From a virus, in the IMG/VR virus record IMGVR_UViG_3300047554_000113, positions 1 to 40,752 of that record: a stretch of 40,752 bases of DNA, one strand, 5' to 3'. A program made the translations under genes and the position numbers. The notes under the pieces are model-generated. The model was not told the DNA's origin. It searched no databases and saw nothing but the letters and a program-made list of their open reading frames with translations. Every line of letters begins with the position of its first letter. The first letter of the stretch is position 1. Positions 1 through 5,752 of the stretch are shown one piece after another.

Positions 1-12
1 ATATAATATATA

Positions 13-31
13 AGCCCCCCGTGAGGGGGCT
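13..31 (-). terminator. Terminator of the left leftward operon
   Basis: A 7-bp perfect stem (AGCCCCC / GGGGGCT) with a 5-base loop lies 14 bases past the stop of the last leftward gene. On the minus strand it is followed by an AT-rich but not pure-T tail (TTATATATTATAT). Position and GC-rich stem fit a rho-independent terminator; the weak T tract makes it less certain. Confidence 0.65.
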
Positions 32-44
32 CTAGAATTAACCG

Positions 45-341
45 TTATCTGAAGTCAATTATTCCCTGTTCATGTAACGTTTCGGTAACGAAATTGTTAA
101 CAGGAGATAACAAAGGGAATACTCTTCCCACTTCATCTGGTTTAAGACCACGAAGTTTACCTCTACCTTCTAGGTCTTTCATTGCCATAGCCTCAGACTC
201 GTAAGGTCCGAATAAGAATTGACCTAAGTCCTTGTACTGTACACCAACAACCCACAGTTCTCTGTCTCTACGCATTTCATCTAGTGCATCCCAGATATCT
301 TTTGCTAAGTCATCAACATATTCTGCAGGAGTAGATAGCAT
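45..341 (-). CDS. Hypothetical protein (98 aa)
   Basis: No family recognised. It is the last gene of the leftward operon, just before a terminator. The frame is open to a TTG at 407 (120 aa), but that start would overlap the upstream 38-aa gene by 41 bases and has no clear ribosome site. The ATG at 341 lies 25 bases after the upstream stop and is preceded by GGATAAG, so it is preferred. The protein is soluble and charged, with an N-terminal acidic helix (residues about 5-25) and a WVVGV/FLFGPY core that suggests a small alpha/beta fold. No cysteines or membrane segments are seen. The start is uncertain; that it is a coding gene is fairly likely from its operon position and length. Confidence 0.6.
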   Translation of the reverse strand: MLSTPAEYVDDLAKDIWDALDEMRRDRELWVVGVQYKDLGQFLFGPYESEAMAMKDLEGRGKLRGLKPDEVGRVFPLLSPVNNFVTETLHEQGIIDFR

Positions 342-366
342 ATCAGTTATCTTATCCAGTTCTTTC

Positions 367-483
367 TTACGTGTTCTCAATATACCTGAACTTCCTAACT
401 GTGTCAACTAATAAGGCTATACGTTTCTGTTGGTTGTAGATAACTACAGATTGAATAATGATTACTATCAGGGCTATTGTCAT
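367..483 (-). CDS. Small single-pass membrane protein (38 aa)
   Basis: The ATG overlaps the TGA of the preceding gene as ATGA, a coupling used repeatedly in this operon. Residues 2-16 are almost wholly hydrophobic (TIALIVIIIQSVVIY) and are followed by a basic tail (QQKR, VRKFR). This predicts one membrane helix with the positively charged C-terminus on the cytoplasmic side. No enzyme motif is present. Tiny membrane proteins in phage early operons can act in superinfection exclusion or host membrane takeover, but nothing here shows which. It is too short for routine gene callers; the coupling and the hydrophobic pattern are the evidence. Confidence 0.5.
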   Translation of the reverse strand: MTIALIVIIIQSVVIYNQQKRIALLVDTVRKFRYIENT

Positions 484-668
484 ACTTCACCCATTAGGTT
501 GTCAAAGAAATCATAGTCATCAGTTAAATCAGAGAAGTCATCATCATCTAGTACCTCCACTTCCAGTAGGTCTGGATGGTCTAGCGGTGCTAGTAGTTGT
601 GCTAACGTGCTGATTGGGTCTTCACCCTTTAACTTAAACGATACTAATAATACTGATTCTTTACTCAC
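480..668 (-). CDS. Hypothetical acidic protein (62 aa)
   Basis: No family recognised. The start is taken as the GTG at 668, which has a strong ribosome site (GGAGGA, 5 bases upstream) and overlaps the stop of the preceding gene by 8 bases. The open frame reaches 701 but the longer form has no ribosome site. An N-terminal beta-like stretch (SVLLVSFKLKG) is followed by a strongly acidic C-terminal half (DDDDFSDLTDDYDFFDNLM). Such acidity could suggest a DNA mimic, but at this length that is only a guess. It is coupled by ATGA to the downstream membrane protein. Confidence 0.6.
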   Translation of the reverse strand: MSKESVLLVSFKLKGEDPISTLAQLLAPLDHPDLLEVEVLDDDDFSDLTDDYDFFDNLMGEV

Positions 669-903
669 TGTCTTCCTCCAATATGTCTTGTACAAACTCA
701 TCGATGTGATGAGCCTGTTGTGCTAGTGATTCATAGTATGCGGATGCAACTATGAGGATGCGTAGAGTGGGTGAACATCTAGTGTTCCACCACTTGGTCG
801 CTTGCTTGTAGAAGTCATCACTCATACCAGCAATGACTTCCCAATGTTCTTTTATCTTTTCGTACACCTCAGGTGGGTAATCATCATAGTCATCATTCGT
901 CAT
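661..903 (-). CDS. Hypothetical protein (80 aa)
   Basis: No family recognised. It is predicted mainly helical, with an aromatic centre (FYKQATKWWNTR) and a helical C-terminal half with many alanines and acidic residues. The chosen ATG at 903 overlaps the upstream stop by 11 bases; upstream in-frame ATGs at 915 and 927 are possible, and no start has a convincing ribosome site. Its 3' end carries the GGAGGA ribosome site of the next gene, showing the two are translated in series. No cysteines pattern or membrane segment points to a function. Confidence 0.55.
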   Translation of the reverse strand: MTNDDYDDYPPEVYEKIKEHWEVIAGMSDDFYKQATKWWNTRCSPTLRILIVASAYYESLAQQAHHIDEFVQDILEEDSE

Positions 904-1081
904 AACTATCATCATCTTTCCATACATCTATGGCACCACCACATTTATCACATGCGATAGTATAATCACCATAGTCATCCTTGTGTACGTCATTGGTTAC
1001 TGTTAGATAGTTGCAGCACATACCTGCTACATCATGGCTACTAGTGAACCAATACGAATTGATACCGCTTCCCATTATCAT
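893..1081 (-). CDS. Small cysteine-motif protein (62 aa)
   Basis: The ATG overlaps the TGA of the WhiB-type gene as ATGA, so the two are probably translationally coupled. The protein has a CC pair at residues 22-23 and a C44-x2-C47 knuckle (CDKCGG), giving four cysteines that could bind one zinc ion, in an otherwise acidic sequence. This resembles small zinc-ribbon proteins common in phage early regions. No catalytic motif is seen. Coupling to the [Fe-S] protein upstream raises the possibility of a shared regulatory role, but this is inference only. Confidence 0.6.
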   Translation of the reverse strand: MIMGSGINSYWFTSSHDVAGMCCNYLTVTNDVHKDDYGDYTIACDKCGGAIDVWKDDDSYDE

Positions 1082-1377
1082 ACTGTAAGTGATGGCAACC
1101 CCCTAGTTACTCGTTCTGATATGCGTTCCATAGCAGTCATACCACCCCAAAAACCGTACAGTTCATGGGAAATTGCGTACTCTCTGCACTCCTGCAAGGC
1201 GGGACACTTGAGACAGGTCTGTCGTAACTGTGCATGTTGCTTAGGTGCAGTCGATACATAGTAACCCCACTCTGTCTTGAAGTCATACGCTACATAGTCA
1301 TCATAGAATAAGTCGCCATCCATTTGTGCGCATAACGCACCGTCTAGGTTGGGCATGTTCTCGTACAACTTATGCAT
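1078..1377 (-). CDS. whiB: WhiB-family transcriptional regulator (Wbl)
   Basis: Wbl proteins hold a 4Fe-4S cluster and bind the housekeeping sigma factor; they are found only in Actinobacteria and their phages. Seen here (99-aa numbering): cysteines 16, 55, 58 and 64 in the family spacing C-x(n)-C-x2-C-x5-C, followed by the family turn GFWGG at 75-79 and a basic C-terminus (RISERVTR). The longer open frame starts at 1398, but the ATG at 1377 has a strong GAGGAGG ribosome site and overlaps the upstream stop by 8 bases. The likely job is to retune host transcription early in infection, or to interfere with a host Wbl protein, as reported for the mycobacteriophage TM4 WhiB. It also gives the best evidence for the host phylum. 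Confidence 0.93.
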   Translation of the reverse strand: MHKLYENMPNLDGALCAQMDGDLFYDDYVAYDFKTEWGYYVSTAPKQHAQLRQTCLKCPALQECREYAISHELYGFWGGMTAMERISERVTRGLPSLTV

Positions 1378-1582
1378 TGTATTCCTCCTCTGGGTCAATC
1401 AGTACCATTGGTATATCTAAGTCCCAATAGATTCTACCAATAGCACCTGACAATTTCTTAACCTGTTCATCTGTTAAGAAGATAGCGATAGTGTCGTATC
1501 GCAGTACCCACTTACCAGTTTCTAACTGACTGAGTTTAACCTCATCGTCATCGTGTATAAATACATCTGTGTATGTTCTCAT
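1370..1582 (-). CDS. Hypothetical protein (70 aa)
   Basis: No family recognised. It is joined to the amidotransferase gene by a TAATG overlap, and its end supplies the GAGGAGG ribosome site for the WhiB gene. The sequence alternates short beta-like stretches (TYTDVFIH, WVLRYDTIAIFL) with a helix (TDEQVKKLSGAIGRI), suggesting a small compact alpha/beta domain. No cysteines or membrane segment are present. Position between a biosynthetic enzyme pair and a regulator does not reveal its role. Confidence 0.65.
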   Translation of the reverse strand: MRTYTDVFIHDDDEVKLSQLETGKWVLRYDTIAIFLTDEQVKKLSGAIGRIYWDLDIPMVLIDPEEEYNA

Positions 1583-2439
1583 TATGCATCCACCTCATTC
1601 CACCAGTTGCCTTGATTCTTAATTGCATAACTAGGAGTATAGCACATGCACTCGTCTGCTGTGCCGAAACAATCTAAGCATGTGTTACATGCGGCACACA
1701 CACCTGAGTAGTAACTCTCCTCATCCAACGGGATAAAGCAATTGTAACATAGGTCTGTGCCATTGTAAAATTGGTCGTCACTTTCGACAGATGTTAGTGC
1801 CTTGCGGTCAGCACTAAGCAAGTCATCAGTAGACCATAGACCACCACGACTACCATACATACCACCACCATAGAAGTTATACGCATGCTTGTAACTTGTG
1901 TTAGACCACCAGATGTCACCATCCCATGAACCTAGATGTTCGTTGACAATGTACACAGAGTCACGCAGTTCAGGTGCAGTAGATAAGATTGCTAACTTAC
2001 TACCTGCCGCCCAGTCCTCTAGTCTAGCAAACGAATGCTTGTCATCTAGCATCTCGATACCCATGTTAAGCATGACATCCTCAGCAAAGATACGGGTATC
2101 TGAGCGTCTGTCACCCTGTCGTGGGTGGATAGGTAGCATACCGTTGTGACCTAAGATGATGTCACTACGACCACCGACCTTGAAAGGATGAGCATTCTCG
2201 ATGATGCTGTCACCATGCGTAGTGATACGAGCATGATACATAGCAACAAAGTCCTTGCCTGCCTTGTCTAGTGTGTCATAGAACTTGTCCACAGTTTTCT
2301 GTGGATTCATACCACGACTTGTAATTATCCTGTCACCAGTATGGATAGCAAACCCAAACCCGTCAGGGTTATTGTTGTTAGCATTACTGATGTACTTGTA
2401 GTCAGGTATCTGACCCATTGAAACCATTAGTAAACACAT
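1582..2439 (-). CDS. Class II glutamine amidotransferase-like Ntn hydrolase with C-terminal zinc fingers
   Basis: Class II amidotransferases hydrolyse glutamine with an N-terminal cysteine and pass ammonia to a partner. Here the start at 2439 gives Met-Cys, so Cys2 becomes the nucleophile after Met removal. A GGAGG ribosome site sits 6 bases upstream, while the longer frame to 2463 would bury the cysteine. Family motifs (285-aa numbering): NPDGFGFA 24-31, HARITTHG 69-76, ENAHPF 81-86, GHNG 97-100, SDTRIFAED 113-121. The C-terminal 60 residues hold eight cysteines (231, 234, 248, 251, 254, 257, 264, 266), probably two zinc knuckles, unlike housekeeping members. The gene directly follows the amidoligase gene with one base between stop and start, so the two proteins probably act together. 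The substrate is unknown. Confidence 0.85.
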   Translation of the reverse strand: MCLLMVSMGQIPDYKYISNANNNNPDGFGFAIHTGDRIITSRGMNPQKTVDKFYDTLDKAGKDFVAMYHARITTHGDSIIENAHPFKVGGRSDIILGHNGMLPIHPRQGDRRSDTRIFAEDVMLNMGIEMLDDKHSFARLEDWAAGSKLAILSTAPELRDSVYIVNEHLGSWDGDIWWSNTSYKHAYNFYGGGMYGSRGGLWSTDDLLSADRKALTSVESDDQFYNGTDLCYNCFIPLDEESYYSGVCAACNTCLDCFGTADECMCYTPSYAIKNQGNWWNEVDA

Positions 2440-2440
2440 A

Positions 2441-3775
2441 CTATTCCTCCATTTCCATTTCATTATTGTTATTTGTTACTGAAAAATCTGGTAAGAATTG
2501 TACCAGATTGTTATACTTACCTTGCTTGCGTATCCATGACGTGAACTCCTCAGGTCTGAGCATAGTCTTGGCATCGTGTCCACTGCGGATGTCACGAGAG
2601 TAAGTGACCACCGCATGAGAGAACTCGATAGCACTAAGGATACGTTCTACCTTGAGTGAACCCTTGAACATACGCAACTCGATAGTGTGGGTATTCTGTA
2701 AGTTGATAGCCAGATACCTCTCACCACCCTGACCTGCAGTACCCCAACGATTACCCTTGATAGTCCTGATGTTATCCTGCTTAGTGGACTCACCTATCTG
2801 ACCATAACTAGAGTTGCGACCTGCGATGTGTTCGGTCAGACCCTGATTATTATTGATGAGCATAGACATAGCCATGATGTGGGTACGGTCTTTGAAAGCA
2901 CGTCTATCTATGTGTACATGCAGACCACAGGTACTGGTATCCCAAGACCTGAAGCCAGAGTCACGCAACTTAGTAATCGTATTCCAATTGACCGCATCCT
3001 GATAATACTTGAGCGATGCTGGATGTGTGACAATCTCGAAGCCAAAGTTAAGTGAACCATCCTCTTTGAGATAGACAAACTCACCCCACTCATCGACCAT
3101 AAGTTCAGAACCCTCGCTTAGGTCGCCACGTTTAGCCTCGACTTCCAACTCGATACCGAACCGCAAGTGTTCGTTATCTGCATCAGTACCATAGAACACA
3201 GGGCTAGGCTTGTAACCATAGTTGTGGATGTTGTCGTCATGTGGGGTACACATGTCCTCTGTCCACTCATACTGGTCACACTCACCACACCAACTGGCAA
3301 CACGTTCGACACAATCTCTGCAGTAGTAACTATCGTGAGCAACAACCTGCACATCATCCATGTAGACGGACTCTTCGCATCGTTCGCACATGTAGAAATC
3401 ATCCGAACAGTTGAGACACAAGTCATCAAGGTATCTATGGCTAAGGAAATACCTGAACCCTGACGTACTACTAGCAGGTCTGTTGTTACCACAACTACCA
3501 CAACTATCAGTACAGTCAGTACATAGATACTTATACACCGTGTCATACCGTGTAGGTGACACACGATTGAACTCATACTCTGTGAAAATCATCATGCTAT
3601 CGCTGTGATTATCATACATAAATAGATTACCACAGGTGTAGCACTCACGTTCCACGTTAGCATGCGGATGCTGGTCTGGGGTCATGTCATCAGGTGAAGT
3701 CACCGTAGCATGCGCACCAGTTGAACTGTTGATGTCTTCATAAAGCAATCTAATTGCTTCATCTAGAACTGTCAT
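2441..3775 (-). CDS. Amidoligase-fold (COOH-NH2 ligase, GS-like) enzyme with N-terminal zinc fingers
   Basis: The C-terminal half matches the Amidoligase_2 family, relatives of glutamine synthetase and gamma-glutamylcysteine ligase that join a carboxylate to an amine using ATP. Motifs in order: FGIELEVE 206-213, EDGSL 238-242, FEIVTHP 246-252, CGLHVHID 283-290, RYLAINLQ 353-360, TIELRMFKGS 364-373. These carry the expected Glu/His/Arg residues for metal and ATP binding. Residues 45-176 hold a run of C-x2-C knuckles (45/48, 85/88, 92/95, 120/123, 130/133, 152/155, 163/166), probably several treble-clef or ribbon zinc fingers for target binding. It is the first gene after a palindrome and is coupled to an amidotransferase. 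The substrate (peptide, wall or protein side chain) cannot be read from sequence. Confidence 0.85.
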   Translation of the reverse strand: MTVLDEAIRLLYEDINSSTGAHATVTSPDDMTPDQHPHANVERECYTCGNLFMYDNHSDSMMIFTEYEFNRVSPTRYDTVYKYLCTDCTDSCGSCGNNRPASSTSGFRYFLSHRYLDDLCLNCSDDFYMCERCEESVYMDDVQVVAHDSYYCRDCVERVASWCGECDQYEWTEDMCTPHDDNIHNYGYKPSPVFYGTDADNEHLRFGIELEVEAKRGDLSEGSELMVDEWGEFVYLKEDGSLNFGFEIVTHPASLKYYQDAVNWNTITKLRDSGFRSWDTSTCGLHVHIDRRAFKDRTHIMAMSMLINNNQGLTEHIAGRNSSYGQIGESTKQDNIRTIKGNRWGTAGQGGERYLAINLQNTHTIELRMFKGSLKVERILSAIEFSHAVVTYSRDIRSGHDAKTMLRPEEFTSWIRKQGKYNNLVQFLPDFSVTNNNNEMEMEE

Positions 3776-3793
3776 TCCATTTCCTTCCGTTGA

Positions 3794-3811
3794 TTATTCT
3801 AATTAGAATAA
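3794..3811. promoter_or_regulatory. 18-bp palindrome, copy 1
   Basis: Perfect palindrome TTATTCTAATTAGAATAA, extended to 20 bp by flanking A and T. It sits 18 bases before the amidoligase start, after the stop of the preceding gene. On the minus strand TAGAAT inside it lies 17 bases from TCGGCA, a weak -35, so it may overlap a promoter. Confidence 0.75.
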
Positions 3812-3813
3812 TG

Positions 3814-3948
3814 TTACTTGCCGATTGGTAGAAAGCCTTTGGCTTCCCATTCACGTTCTAACTTATCGAAGATAGGTGTTTGTGTCAAATCTCCGTCTGC
3901 ATCTAGGCGTTCGAGCAGTTTTAAGTATGCGTCTTTTAGTTTACCCAT
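3814..3948 (-). CDS. Hypothetical protein (44 aa)
   Basis: A small gene with one of the best ribosome sites in the window: AGGAGGTGA ends a few bases before the ATG at 3948. The protein is an amphipathic, charged helix-turn-helix-like peptide (KLKDAYLKLLERLDADGD, then IFDKLEREWEAKGF). No family is recognised. It follows the preceding gene by 11 bases and ends three bases before palindrome copy 1, making it the last gene of the group between copies 2 and 1. Strong translation and conserved spacing support a real gene; function is unknown. Confidence 0.65.
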   Translation of the reverse strand: MGKLKDAYLKLLERLDADGDLTQTPIFDKLEREWEAKGFLPIGK

Positions 3949-3959
3949 AGTGTCACCTC

Positions 3960-4142
3960 CTAATCGTTCACTAATACTAAATGGTTTTCGGACATGTTCA
4001 CAATAAACGACTTGCGTGCTTCCGCCTGCGTGTAGTTATAGTATGTGGATGAAAGCATGAACACTTCATGCGTAGTCATGTCACGCACAAGTGCTGACAC
4101 AATCAAGCCACCTGACGGGTGTGCAATTCGTACATTAATCAT
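3960..4142 (-). CDS. Hypothetical protein (60 aa)
   Basis: No family recognised. The frame is open to 4226, but the ATG at 4142 overlaps the stop of the 49-aa gene by 8 bases and has GGAG about 10 bases upstream, so it is preferred. The sequence looks like a small beta-rich domain: INVRIAHPSGGLIVSALVRD, then HEVFMLSSTYYNY, ending with a short helix (TQAEARKSFIVNMSE). No cysteine, membrane or catalytic motif is seen. It belongs to a run of four tiny genes between two palindromes that were probably transcribed together. Confidence 0.65.
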   Translation of the reverse strand: MINVRIAHPSGGLIVSALVRDMTTHEVFMLSSTYYNYTQAEARKSFIVNMSENHLVLVND

Positions 4143-4284
4143 GGCGTTCAACTCCAACTCCATACTCAACCTTAAGTTTAGCGTTTGCATAGTGCAACTT
4201 ATCCTTGAGTTCCCTGAGTTGCTCATCGGATAGATGCTTAACTGATTGCTCAGTTAGTTCAGACTTCCAGATAATGTTATCCAT
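4135..4284 (-). CDS. Hypothetical helical protein (49 aa)
   Basis: The ATG at 4284 has an AAGGAGA ribosome site 7 bases upstream and overlaps the upstream stop by 8 bases. The protein is mainly one charged helix (LTEQSVKHLSDEQLRELKDK, then LHYANAKLKVEYG) and could form a coiled coil. No family recognised. It is below the usual length cut-off for gene callers but has the spacing, ribosome site and overlaps of a real operon member. Confidence 0.6.
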   Translation of the reverse strand: MDNIIWKSELTEQSVKHLSDEQLRELKDKLHYANAKLKVEYGVGVERHD

Positions 4285-4405
4285 TAGCCAGTCTCCTTAG
4301 TTGTCGGCGTTGCAACTCACGTTGCTTAGCAACATGCTTGCGCTGGTACTGGGTGCTGTTCACAAACTCATGGTAAGTCTTGCGAACTCGGCGTTCTCTG
4401 TTCAT
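4277..4405 (-). CDS. Small very basic protein (42 aa)
   Basis: The ATG at 4405 lies 16 bases after palindrome copy 2. The peptide is extremely basic: about a third of residues are Arg or Lys, clustered at both ends (NRERRVRK and QRELQRRQLRRL), which suggests nucleic-acid binding. Its stop overlaps the next start by 8 bases. No family recognised. It is the first gene after copy 2, so its expression may be controlled by whatever binds there. A real gene is likely from overlap and position, although the ribosome site (GGAA) is weak. Confidence 0.5.
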   Translation of the reverse strand: MNRERRVRKTYHEFVNSTQYQRKHVAKQRELQRRQLRRLANG

Positions 4406-4421
4406 GATAGTTCCAATCTGA

Positions 4422-4439
4422 TTATTCTAATTAGAATAA
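4422..4439. promoter_or_regulatory. 18-bp palindrome, copy 2
   Basis: A second perfect TTATTCTAATTAGAATAA. It spans the last codons and stop of the upstream gene (encoding ...Y-S-N-stop) and lies 16 bases before the start of the next gene. Confidence 0.75.
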
Positions 4440-4624
4440 CCTAGTAGTAGTTTCAATGCTTCAACTCTACGGGTTTCTTCTGCTTGTGTCAAGCCGAACT
4501 CAACAGCAAACTTCTTACCCTTTGTAGGTGCTGTGTACTTAGGCACACTTCGCACCATTACATGTGACCTGCTACGGATAACCCTACTTGTAGGGATAGC
4601 CCCTTGATACCTTGCGCTAGGCAT
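4427..4624 (-). CDS. Hypothetical basic protein (65 aa)
   Basis: No family recognised. The open frame reaches 4714, but that would bury 98 bases inside the upstream gene; the ATG at 4624 overlaps the upstream stop by 8 bases, as for neighbours. The N-terminal half is rich in Arg and Ser (IPTSRVIRSRSHVMVRSV), and the C-terminal third is a helix (LTQAEETRRVEALKLLL). Its stop codon lies inside palindrome copy 2, so the regulatory repeat and the coding end have co-evolved. Possible nucleic-acid binding from charge only. Confidence 0.55.
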   Translation of the reverse strand: MPSARYQGAIPTSRVIRSRSHVMVRSVPKYTAPTKGKKFAVEFGLTQAEETRRVEALKLLLGYSN

Positions 4625-4778
4625 TTTGTGACGCCCATCTATTTTGACGGAACTTCTTAGCCAACTTGCCCGCTTCCACACGTTGCCAATTATAGTAAGC
4701 CCATGTTTGTTCATAGGCTTCTTGCCTGCGTGCTATGTTCTTAGCGCGTTTGTTACGCTTGCGTTGTGCTTTACTCAC
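4617..4778 (-). CDS. Small Lys/Arg-rich protein (53 aa)
   Basis: First gene after the strong promoter at 4854-4882 and palindrome copy 3. The GTG at 4778 is chosen because GGAG lies 6 bases upstream; in-frame ATG at 4790 and TTG at 4802 are alternatives without a ribosome site. The N-terminus is strongly basic (KAQRKRNKRAKNIARRQ), followed by an aromatic segment (YEQTWAYYNWQR) and another basic end. It looks like an RNA- or DNA-binding peptide, possibly an early takeover factor, but no family is recognised. Confidence 0.55.
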   Translation of the reverse strand: MSKAQRKRNKRAKNIARRQEAYEQTWAYYNWQRVEAGKLAKKFRQNRWASQNA

Positions 4779-4802
4779 AACTAACTCCATTTCATTTCGC
4801 AA

Positions 4803-4820
4803 TTATTCTAGTTAGAATAA
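4803..4820. promoter_or_regulatory. 18-bp palindrome, copy 3 (one change)
   Basis: TTATTCTAGTTAGAATAA: identical to the others except for one central base (A to G), which breaks perfect symmetry. It lies about 27-44 bases downstream of the predicted transcription start of the promoter at 4854-4882 and 24 bases before the next gene start. Confidence 0.7.
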
Positions 4821-4853
4821 ACGCTTGGCTAGAGATTTTCTAACCATGTAATA

Positions 4854-4882
4854 ATCATGCCATACTTTCAACCTTATGTCAA
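4854..4882 (-). promoter_or_regulatory. Sigma-70-type promoter for the left early operon
   Basis: On the minus strand TTGACA (4877-4882) is followed after exactly 17 bases by CATGAT (4854-4859, 4 of 6 to consensus, in the context TGGCATGAT). It lies in a 150-base non-coding gap upstream of the basic 53-aa gene. The start site would be near 4847, which is also an ATG. Confidence 0.65.
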
Positions 4883-4970
4883 GTAAGCATTTGCCCACAG
4901 ATAAAAGCGTTTCGCAACATAGAAAAGCACCTGACCACATAGTAAAGATTATCCTGCCGACATGCCAGAA

Positions 4971-4988
4971 TTATTCTAATTAGAATAA
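4971..4988. promoter_or_regulatory. 18-bp palindrome, copy 4
   Basis: Perfect TTATTCTAATTAGAATAA between the terminator of the HTH-like gene (4994-5024) and the promoter at 4854-4882. It is about 90 bases upstream of that promoter's -35. Confidence 0.75.
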
Positions 4989-4993
4989 AGGGC

Positions 4994-5024
4994 AAAAAAA
5001 ATACCCCCGATTTCTCGAGGGTAT
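4994..5024 (-). terminator. Rho-independent terminator of the HTH-like gene
   Basis: On the minus strand a 10-bp stem (ATACCCTCGA / TCGGGGGTAT, one T-G wobble) closes a GAAA tetraloop and is followed by eight T. It starts 13 bases past the stop of the gene at 5038-5529, separating this gene from the operon to its left. Confidence 0.92.
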
Positions 5025-5037
5025 CTTTTCTGTGCGC

Positions 5038-5529
5038 CTAGTCCAAGTCTGCCATTAGGTTATCAAACTCTAGGCTTAGTGTGTCCACGCTAGGCACGAT
5101 TTCAAGAACCGTAACTAACTCTAGGGCTAAGACCTTTAGTTTTGCCTTTTCGGCATGGGTAAGGGTTTTTGCATCCTTAACCGCGCTGTTTAGGTTTTTC
5201 TTAACGGCATCGAACTTGCTCACCTGATTGGTTTTACCGCTTGCTTTGCGACCTTTTGCAACATCGCTAACCTTTGCCTTATTTTGGCGAAGATCTTTGC
5301 CCGCTTGAGTTGCATCGGTAATTGTGCCAGCGATAAGTGCCTTACCGATTGAGTTCCAACGGCTAATCTGTGTCTGACTGGTCTTAAAACCCTTAGCATC
5401 TAAGGCTTTTACGAGTTCAGATTGGGTGCATAACTTAAGCGCATCTACAACCAATTTAGCCATTATCTCATCGTGAGACTTGCCTTCATTAACCATGCGA
5501 TTAACGATTGTGTTTAGTTTCTTATCCAT
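5038..5529 (-). CDS. Helix-turn-helix-like DNA-binding protein, candidate regulator (163 aa)
   Basis: The start at 5529 (MDKKLNTIV) has AAGGA 10 bases upstream; the frame is open to 5562 without a better start. Residues about 36-66 (TQSELVKALDAKGFKTS, QTQISRWNSIGKAL) read as a helix-turn-helix, with a recognition-helix-like QTQISRW. The middle (70-130) is very basic and helical; the C-terminus (130-163) is hydrophobic then acidic and may dimerise. It forms a single-gene unit with its own promoter-like sequence (5652-5679), a hairpin in its leader and a strong terminator. It stands at the divergence point between early and late genes, with palindromes on both sides. It is a good candidate for the palindrome-binding protein, but this is inference; no family is firmly recognised. 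Confidence 0.7.
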   Translation of the reverse strand: MDKKLNTIVNRMVNEGKSHDEIMAKLVVDALKLCTQSELVKALDAKGFKTSQTQISRWNSIGKALIAGTITDATQAGKDLRQNKAKVSDVAKGRKASGKTNQVSKFDAVKKNLNSAVKDAKTLTHAEKAKLKVLALELVTVLEIVPSVDTLSLEFDNLMADLD

Positions 5530-5561
5530 TTTTTTATGTCCTTTCCATGACATCCCACCCA

Positions 5562-5580
5562 CTAAATCCCAGTGATTTAG
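5562..5580. other. Leader hairpin of the HTH-like gene
   Basis: CTAAATC and GATTTAG form a 7-bp stem with a 5-base loop, about 33-51 bases before the start of the gene at 5038-5529 and inside its predicted leader. It could affect translation or bind a protein; it has no T tract. Confidence 0.4.
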
Positions 5581-5651
5581 GGAATGGATGCCAAGTAAAG
5601 AACTAGGCGCACTCTATTCAATTTTCAATTTACAATCTGTCACTAGTAACC

Positions 5652-5679
5652 ATTATTCATAAATTCGAACTTATTGCAA
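5652..5679 (-). promoter_or_regulatory. Possible promoter of the HTH-like gene
   Basis: On the minus strand TTGCAA (5674-5679) is followed after 16 bases by AATAAT (5652-5657, 5 of 6 to TATAAT). It would give a leader of about 115 bases before the start at 5529. The -35 is only 4 of 6, so this is a moderate call. Confidence 0.45.
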
Positions 5680-5752
5680 GTCTATTTTGAAATTATTTTT
5701 ATGGCGTGTCTAAAGGGTTTTTGGGGCATCCCTTGAAAACAATGGGTTTTGA

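Noticed and set aside
1034-1261. Plus-strand open frame opposite the WhiB gene
   Set aside because: Antisense shadow of a gene with a recognised family; no ribosome site.
3118-3576. 152-residue minus-strand frame inside the amidoligase gene, and the plus-strand frame at 3167-3463
   Set aside because: They overlap a gene with clear catalytic motifs and translate to low-complexity Val/Thr/Ser-rich sequences.
4422-4820. Palindromes as ordinary sigma-70 promoters
   Set aside because: They contain near -10 hexamers, but a -35 at proper spacing is weak for copy 1 and absent for copies 2-4, so an operator or leader signal is a better common explanation.
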